Source: Haematobia irritans (taxonomy: Eukaryota; Arthropoda; Insecta; Diptera; Muscidae). Taken from it: 64,000 bases of DNA. The stretch's first letter is position 1, and every line of letters starts with the position of its first letter. The notes under the pieces are model-generated. The model did not search any database, had not been told where the DNA came from, and was given only the letters and a program-made list of their open reading frames with translations. This document shows positions 57,407-64,000 of the stretch, one piece after another. The translations under genes and the position numbers were made by a program. The stretch is taken from NCBI RefSeq assembly GCF_050003625.1, contig NC_134398.1, positions 83,074,983 through 83,138,982 of the forward strand, read 5' to 3'.

Positions 57407-57548
57407 TAGTATCAATCACCAAAGTCAATTAAAAAATTGATTGATCCAATTCATTGTTTCAATTAAAAAAATTGTTACATCAATTAAATATTCAATGAAT
57501 ATTTTTCATAACTCAATAAAAATTGTATTTCGAAAAATTTTCATGATA

Positions 57549-59924
57549 TTTATACCCTGCGCCACACTGTGGAACAGTGTATTATAAGTTAGTGCATATG
57601 TTTGCAACACCCAGAAGGAGACGAGATAGACACATGGTGTCTTTGGCAAAAATGCTCAGGGTGGGCTCCTGAGTCGATATAGCCATGTCCGTCTGTCCGT
57701 GAACACATTTTTGTAATCAAAGTCTAGGTCGCAGTTTAAGTCCAATCGACTTCAAATTTGGCACAAGTATGTGTTTTGGCTCAGAATAGAACCCTATCGA
57801 TTTTGAAATCGGAAATCGGTTCACATTTAGATATATCTCCCATATATATATATATATATTTCGCCCGATATGGACTAATACGGTCCCAGAAGCCAGAGTT
57901 TTACCTCAATTTGGTTGAAATTTCTCACTAGGAGTACAGTTAGTAGTGTAGTCAAGTGTGCCAAATTTTATTGAAATCGGTTCAGATTTGGACATAGCTC
58001 CCATATATATCTTTCGCCAGATTTATACTCATATGACCACAGAGGCCAATTTTTTGCTTAGATTTAGTTGAAATTTTGCACAGAAATGACTCTAATTTTC
58101 CTAAACTTCTGATCCATATATATCGAGCGATAAATCATAAATAAACTTTTGCGAAGTTTCCTTAAAATTGCTTCAGATTTAAATGTTTCCCATATTTATA
58201 CCCTGCTCCACACTGTGGAACAGGGTATTATAAGTTAGTGCATATGTTTGCAACACCCAGAAGGAGACGAGATAGACACATGGTGTCTTTGGCAAAAATG
58301 CTCAGGGTGGACTCTTGAGTCGATATAGCGATGTCCGTCTGTCCGTGAACACATTTTTGTAATCAAAGTCTAGGTCGTAGTTTTAGTCCAATCGACTTCA
58401 AATTTGGCACAAGTATGTGTTTTGGCTCAGAATAGATCCCTATTGATTTTGAAAGAAATCGGTTCAGATTTAGATATAGCTCCCATATATATATATATTT
58501 CGCCCGATATAGACTTATATGGCCCCAGAAGCCAGAATTTTAACCTAATTTGCTTAAAATTTTGCACAAGAAGAAAAATTAGTACTGTAGTCAAGTGTGC
58601 CAAATTTTATTGAAATCGGTTCAGATTTAGATATAGCTCCCATATATATCTTTCGCCCGATATGGACTAATACGGTCCCAGAAGCCAGAGTTTTACCCCA
58701 ATTTGGTTGAAATTTTGCACAGGGAGTAGAATTAGCATTGTAGCTATGCGTGCCAAATTTGGTTGAAATCGGTTCAGATTTAGATATAGCTCCCATATAT
58801 AGCTTTCGGCCGACTTACACTCATTTGACCATAGAGGCCAATTTTTTGCTCCGATTTAGTTGAAATTTTGCACAGGGAGTAGAATTAGCATTGTAGCTAT
58901 GCGTGCCAAATTTGGTTGAAATTGGTTTAGATTTAGATATATCTCCCATATATAGCTTTCGCCCGATTTACACTCATATGACCACAGAGGCCAATTTTTA
59001 ACTCCGATTTAGTTGAAATTTTGCACAGGGAGTAGAATTAGCATTATTGCTATGCGTGTCAAATTTGGTTGAAATCGGTTCAGATTTAGATATAGCTCCC
59101 ATATATAGCTTTCGGCCGATTTACACTCATTTGACCATAGAGGCCAATTTTTTGCTCCGATTTAGTTGAAATTTTGCACAGGGAGTAGAATTAGCATTGT
59201 AGCTATGCGTGCCAAATTTGGTTGAAATTGGTTCAGATTTAGATATAGCTCCCATATATATCTTTCGCCCGATTTACACTCATATGACCACAGAGGCCAA
59301 TTTTTAACTCCGATTTAGTTGAAATTTTCTACAGGGAGTAGAATAAGCATTGTTGCTATGCGTGCTAAATTTGGTTGAAATCGGTTCAGATTTAGATATA
59401 GCTCCCATATATATGTTTTTCTGATTTCGACAAAAATGGTCAAAATACCAACATTTTCCTTGTAAAATCGCCACTGCTTAGTCGAAAAGTTGTAAAAATG
59501 ACTCTAATTTTCCTAAGCTTCTAATACATGTATATCGAGCGATAAATCATAAATAAACTTTTTCGAAGTTTCCTTAAAATTGCTTCAGATTTAAACGTTT
59601 CCCATATTTTTTTACTAAAATTGTGTTCCACCCTAGTGAATTAGCCGACTTAAATTTTGAGTCTATAGATTTTGTAGAAGTCTATCAAATTCTGTTCAGA
59701 TCGAGTGATATTTAAATGTATGTATTTGGGACAAACCTTTATATATAGCCCCCAACATATTTGACGGATGTGATATATAATATAGTCGGCCCCGCCCGAC
59801 TTTAGACTTTCCTTACTTGTTTTTTAATAACATTGTGTTCCACCCTAGTGCATTAGCCAACTTAAATTTTGAGTCTATAGATTTTGTAGAAGTCTATCAA
59901 ATTCTGTCCAGATCTACACGCAGA
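57549..59924 (+). repeat. M2 dispersed repeat, long copy with partial tandem duplication
   Basis: Starts TTTATACCCTGCGCCACACT at 57549; a second start at 58198 (TTTATACCCTGCTCCACACT). About seven monomers, full 3' end at about 59820 (CGGCCCCGCCCGACTTTAGA), then a repeated 3' segment from 59822. The best place to derive the M2 consensus. Confidence 0.8.
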
Positions 59925-59925
59925 G

Positions 59926-61060
59926 AAGAAACATGATTGTCACAATCATATTCGAAGAGCAAAATAATATGATAGCAGCTATTTTTGCGGCGACCATGTA
60001 ACATTTTAACCTGCAACCATGTTGGCTCAGTGAACATGGTTCTAAGAAAAATACAATTGTCCTCATCTAAAATGTTATTATATTGATAAAAATAATTTTG
60101 TTTCCATTAAAAGACAATGGTCACGATCTAAAATGTTATGTTATTCGTCAAAAATGTTTTTCTTCTAGTTAAAAGAACATGGTCACAATCTAAAATGTTT
60201 TGATTTTTATGAAAAAACTTTTTTCGTCGTTGAAAAAAGGACGCCACTTTAGAAAAGAAAACACAAAATCAACTCTATTTATTTGTTTTTATTTATTTAT
60301 AAACTAATTCAGTTATTTATTTGTATTTATAATGTCGTGCAAGCAAACATCACATATTTTTACACACTCTAGTTTGGTTCAATTTCAACAATAAGAAATC
60401 ATTCCATATTTATTTCGTGCCCATCAAATGTACAAACACAGACATCATATAACTGCAAATAAAAATAAATTATACCATATGGCAAAATGGAGAACAAAAA
60501 CCAGGTACATTTGTTTCAATTACACTTTCCTTTTTTGTATTCACATAAAACCACGTGCCATTTCTGAATAAATAATTAACACAAAACACAATAATTCCGT
60601 AACCTCCGTCCATTCCAAGAAACAATCAACACACGACTGAGGCGAAAAATGAAAATCGTGTGTACCTGCTCAATGTTTTTATAAAATTCTTGTCGCTGCA
60701 AAAAAATTAAATGGTCACGAAAACAATGTACATGGTCTTTATGGCCATGTAATGGTTGTAGGCATGTCTATACGTAAACTATAAAAATACTTTTTGCTCT
60801 TCAAAAAAGTAAAAAAATTGAATGGTCAGGTACATGATTTCCCTGACCATATAATGGCCTCAAATTCTATCATTTAAATAATAGAACATGTTTGCGGCAT
60901 TTGAGAACCATTTAAATGTTTATTGCCAACATATATTTTTCTCCGCTCGAAAATTATTTTTACAAAGACAAAATACATGGTTTTCGCGACATTTACGTAC
61001 TCTAAATAAGCATTAAATGGATGCGGCAATCATGTCCAAACATGTTTTTTCTGTGCGTGT
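59926..61060 (+). mobile_element. E3 element (CTACACGCAGAGAAGAAACA ends)
   Basis: Inverted ends CTACACGCAGAGAAGAAACA and ATGTTTTTTCTGTGCGTGTAG-type, inserted in M2 between GTCCAGAT and TGATATTTACATG; the empty M2 form (CAGATCGAGTGATATTTAAA) is at about 9986 and 59698. Many ACCATGT and CATGGT motifs. No ORF. Confidence 0.75.
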
Positions 61061-61213
61061 AGTGATATTTACATGTATGTATTTGGGACAAACCTTTATA
61101 TATAGCCCCCAACACATTTGACGGATGTGATATGGTATCGAAAATTTAGATCTACAAAGTGGTGCAGGGTATAATATAGTCGGCCCCGCCCTACTTTAGA
61201 CTTTCCTTACTTT
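61061..61213 (+). repeat. M2 3' end after the E3 insertion
   Basis: GATATTTACATGTATGTATT to CCCTACTTTAGACTTTCCTT. Confidence 0.75.
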
Positions 61214-61855
61214 CCTTTTATCTGTGTACTTGAATAACCCGCTTTTTTGGCTCGGAATCAATACCACAATCAAAAGTGCAAAGCCGGGCAAAGTTGTTTT
61301 GTAAGTATAGCATGGACTTTAATTAAGTTCTATCTAGTAATTACTAGTGTTTTACATTTTGAATATTCTCTAACCTGGATCCACTTCACTTTACCTATCC
61401 TTTCTACTCCAATTTATAATTAACATTTATAGTTGCTTCTATTTGTTCTGTTGGGTAAAAATTATACAGAATAAATTTAGAACTGCAGGTAATTGCACAA
61501 AACACTCTTTCACAGGCACACACAGAGGGAATAGCAGTTAACTTGTTCAAATCCCTTCATTTTAATGGCTATTATGTTACAGGTGACTTCAATGCATTTC
61601 ATTTGGAATGCACTTGTTCCGATGTGGTGCCTGTGGCCGACAATAAAATCAAAGAAGAAGTTAATCTCAATTCAACTATGTAAACTCAACTGAAATATGC
61701 AAATTGGTCCACAATGGAAAACGGTGTATACTCAAGTAATGGTGTAGTTGTTTTGGAATGAATTTTGCGGTTAGGGTTCGTGTTTTCATTGAGAAGTTTA
61801 TCGACTTTTTGTCAAGGAAAAAACAATGACTGTTCTATGCTAAAAACAACGTTCG
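61214..61855. other. Low-copy DNA with a possible LINE endonuclease scrap
   Basis: 61590-61683 reads VTGDFNAFHLECTCSDVVP on the plus strand, which resembles the GDFNAHH..WG motif of LINE endonucleases. Too short to be sure. Confidence 0.3.
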
Positions 61856-62935
61856 TACACCCTAAAAAAAATCGCTTCTCTAACATATGTTCCAAACATA
61901 TTTTGCAGGAAGCACATATATTAGTGGATATTGCCGAAAGATTATTATGTTTGTTTTATGTGAACATATTATATGTTTGGAAGCATTTTGAGCCCAAAAA
62001 TATTATATGCTTGGAAGAATATTCTCCCCAAGAAGATTGTGCTCATTCCCTCACATAAGTTTCACTTCCACGAAATTTTTAGTTCTTTGCACCTTTTTCT
62101 GTAATACAAATAATGTTGAAGAAATTATTCAATTTTATAATTTTTTAAATTTTACCTCTCGCCTGGACGGAGAATCGAACCGCGAACCATGCAATTTGTA
62201 AGCCATTTATATAGCATAGTTTGCAGCGCCCACTAGCCCATGCAAACATAACATTATTTAACAGAAACATACATTTGTTGGCCACGTGGAGCAGTGGTTA
62301 ACATACGTTCCGATTTCTTTTAACGAACCAACAAAAAAAATTGTGCCCATAATGCCAAAATGATAAACAAAACACATGTCCACACATACATAAAATGCTG
62401 CTCTCAAGACGAAAACACACGCTGTTTTTTTTTTTCAAATGTCTATTCTCTTGGTTCCGTATGTCTATTCTCTTTACGCCGAATACTCATTCTAATATTA
62501 AAATTTATTTAATTTTAATATTTAGACTTAAGCATATAAAATTTTTGGCCTTATCATAAAACAGTTTTCCGAAAGAACATACAAGCGGTTTCACAGAAAT
62601 TGTTTTGATTCTCTTGCTGTGTTATGTTGATACCTTTCGTCAACCCTCCCGTCCATCTCTATTTCTTTCTCTATACTCTCTCTTTCTCTCTGTCGCTCTC
62701 TGAATAAAATATCACAACATATATATGTTTACTCGAAATTTGTAAATTTATATATGTTTACATTCACACATATTATTTTTATAAAATATTCATGCCCCAA
62801 ACATAATATATTCTAACATATTAACATATGTGTCCCAAACATTTAGTGTTAGTTTAGGAACATTACATGTTTGCACTTAAATATATTGTGTTTAGAGATT
62901 GTGTCCGAAACACATTTTGTTTATATCGGAACCAG
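61856..62935 (+). mobile_element. E1 element, internally deleted copy
   Basis: ACACCCTAAAAAAAATCGCT start; tRNA-like module 1 is cut short at about 62202 and module 2 at about 62303; the right part matches 19840-20400. The terminal CTAACAGTGT is missing. Confidence 0.7.
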
Positions 62936-63649
62936 CGTTGCCAGAATTGTTTCACAAAAAACCGCTAGATTTGTCCAAAAAACTACCCAAAAAAAGCTAA
63001 AAATTTTAAAAATAGCTAGAAAAAAAGCTAAAATTTTTTGTATCAAAAGTCACATTTTTGGTTGAAATTTAACAAACTTAAAGGCTTTATTTCACTTAAA
63101 ATGCATATTATTTTAATTGTATTCATTTTAATTCAATTTCTGTGAGACTGTAAGAAAATTTAAGTCATATTAGCTCTGTTTGCGTGCTCGATACATTTTG
63201 ATTACTATCACAAATTTTTACTGGAAGTCCTTCGTTTATATTTCCTAGTAAAAACATTTTTCCCAGTAAACTTGCAATTGCCAGCTGGTTAATCATCAAC
63301 AAGTCCAATGTGCGATATATTGCATAATGTCACATAGAACTGCATTAGAAAATATCAATATATTTCGTTTTAACTGAATTAATGATAAATTCGTGAACGT
63401 GTACACTTCTCCTAATTTTACCCAAGAGAATAAAACCCATTCTAACTGTCTTGCAAGTTTATATTGAATAACTTTTATTCGGAAAATTCCCATACAAACC
63501 TATTGTTGTCCAATTTTCGTAAATGTAAATCCATTCCATTAATATATAGCAGATTTGTTTTGATCCTATCACTACGAATTTTTTCATTGCATTTTTTGAT
63601 GTTAAAAAAATAATACCACATTCAAAACTTTATTTCCTTAATTATTTCT
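62936..63649. other. Unassigned AT-rich DNA
   Basis: AAAAAAGCTA-rich block at about 62980-63040, otherwise nothing recognised. Confidence 0.35.
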
Positions 63650-64000
63650 ATGTTTGGTTCCAAAGATTTTGTACACTAATGATTTTGGTATTGATTCCGA
63701 GTCAAATTTGAATTTATATATTCGTTTTTTTCAGCTTTTTCTTCATGAGCTATCACAGTGCTTTAAAAACGTGCTAACGACAACTTAAATTTCCAAATTC
63801 AGACTCGACTTTAAGTAGAAATTATTCTATGTATACGTTTTTAAAATAAAATGTTGAAAAACCTCTTCTATTTTTGAACGCTATTTTGGTTTGTGGTCAA
63901 GATACAAAAACTCCACAAATTTAAAGACTATTTCATTAATTTTAAGAATTTTTTAGAATTGACCGTAGCCTTCTTTCATGAAAAGATACCCATTTTTAAG
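63650..64000. repeat. E2 dispersed repeat, cut by window end
   Basis: TTTGGTTCCAAAGATTTTGT, GGTATTGATTCCGAGTCAAA and AAAAACGTGCTAACGACAAC match 21640-21870; the tail AAAGATACCCATTTTTAAG matches about 23255. Confidence 0.55.

Larger units (their letters stand above)
56401..57545. repeat. TTAATTGA-periodic repeat split by a mariner-like element
   Basis: ATTAATTGATCAAATTAATA before and AAAAAATTGATTGATCCAAT-type blocks after the insertion at 56474-57406. Confidence 0.6.

Overview
The window looks like chromosome from a higher fly, most likely a calyptrate muscid (house-fly, stable-fly or horn-fly group). It is AT-rich, has one intron-containing gene with short GT-AG introns, and is packed with dispersed repeats: elements carrying GTCY microsatellites, 28-bp 'TATAGAAA' tandem arrays, and a tRNA-headed SINE. 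The species is inferred from repeat style only. A 100-N gap lies at 26401-26500.

Only one host gene can be supported. It lies on the minus strand from a 5' UTR exon (starting about 53881) to a stop codon at 33285, with 12 coding exons and about 855 codons. It encodes a type II membrane protein of the dipeptidyl-peptidase IV family. The nucleophile-elbow serine is glycine, while the Asp and His of the triad remain, so it resembles the catalytically dead DPP10/DPP6 class. Exons 1-4 (52091-53364) and 5-11 (39508-41283) are compact. A 10.8-kb intron and a 6.1-kb intron, both full of transposons, separate them from each other and from exon 12 (33285-33425).

Layout: 1-10.3 kb is a nest of elements. 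A mariner remnant is followed by a dispersed repeat (here called M2) holding two SINE copies, and by a Transib-like (RAG1-related) transposon with a GTCY-bearing repeat (M1) nested inside it. 10.3-21.2 kb holds 'ATATGTTTGG' elements (E1), a second M1 copy and a pogo-like MITE. 21.2-33.3 kb holds a Penelope-like element, AT-rich low-copy DNA that may include the gene's 3' UTR, the assembly gap with a flanking duplication, two (TA)n arrays, a hAT-like MITE and a Tc1 remnant. 33.4-39.5 kb is intron 11 (E1 and a LINE 3' end). 41.3-52.1 kb is intron 4: a hAT-like element containing a Penelope fragment with an intact-looking hammerhead ribozyme, then a LINE broken by a SINE and by a MITE that itself carries a Mutator-like element. 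53.9-64 kb is intergenic repeats, including a deleted mariner transposase.

The most interesting signals are: (i) Transib ends that read as heptamer/nonamer signals with a 23-nt spacer on one side and a 12-nt spacer on the other; (ii) a complete minimal hammerhead ribozyme in intron 4 and a point-mutated sister copy beside a Penelope GIY-YIG remnant; (iii) a long-TIR element with a 9-bp target duplication whose empty site is also in the window; (iv) elements with two divergent tRNA-like promoters. Labels M1-M3 and E1-E3 are local names for repeat families recognised by self-comparison within the window.
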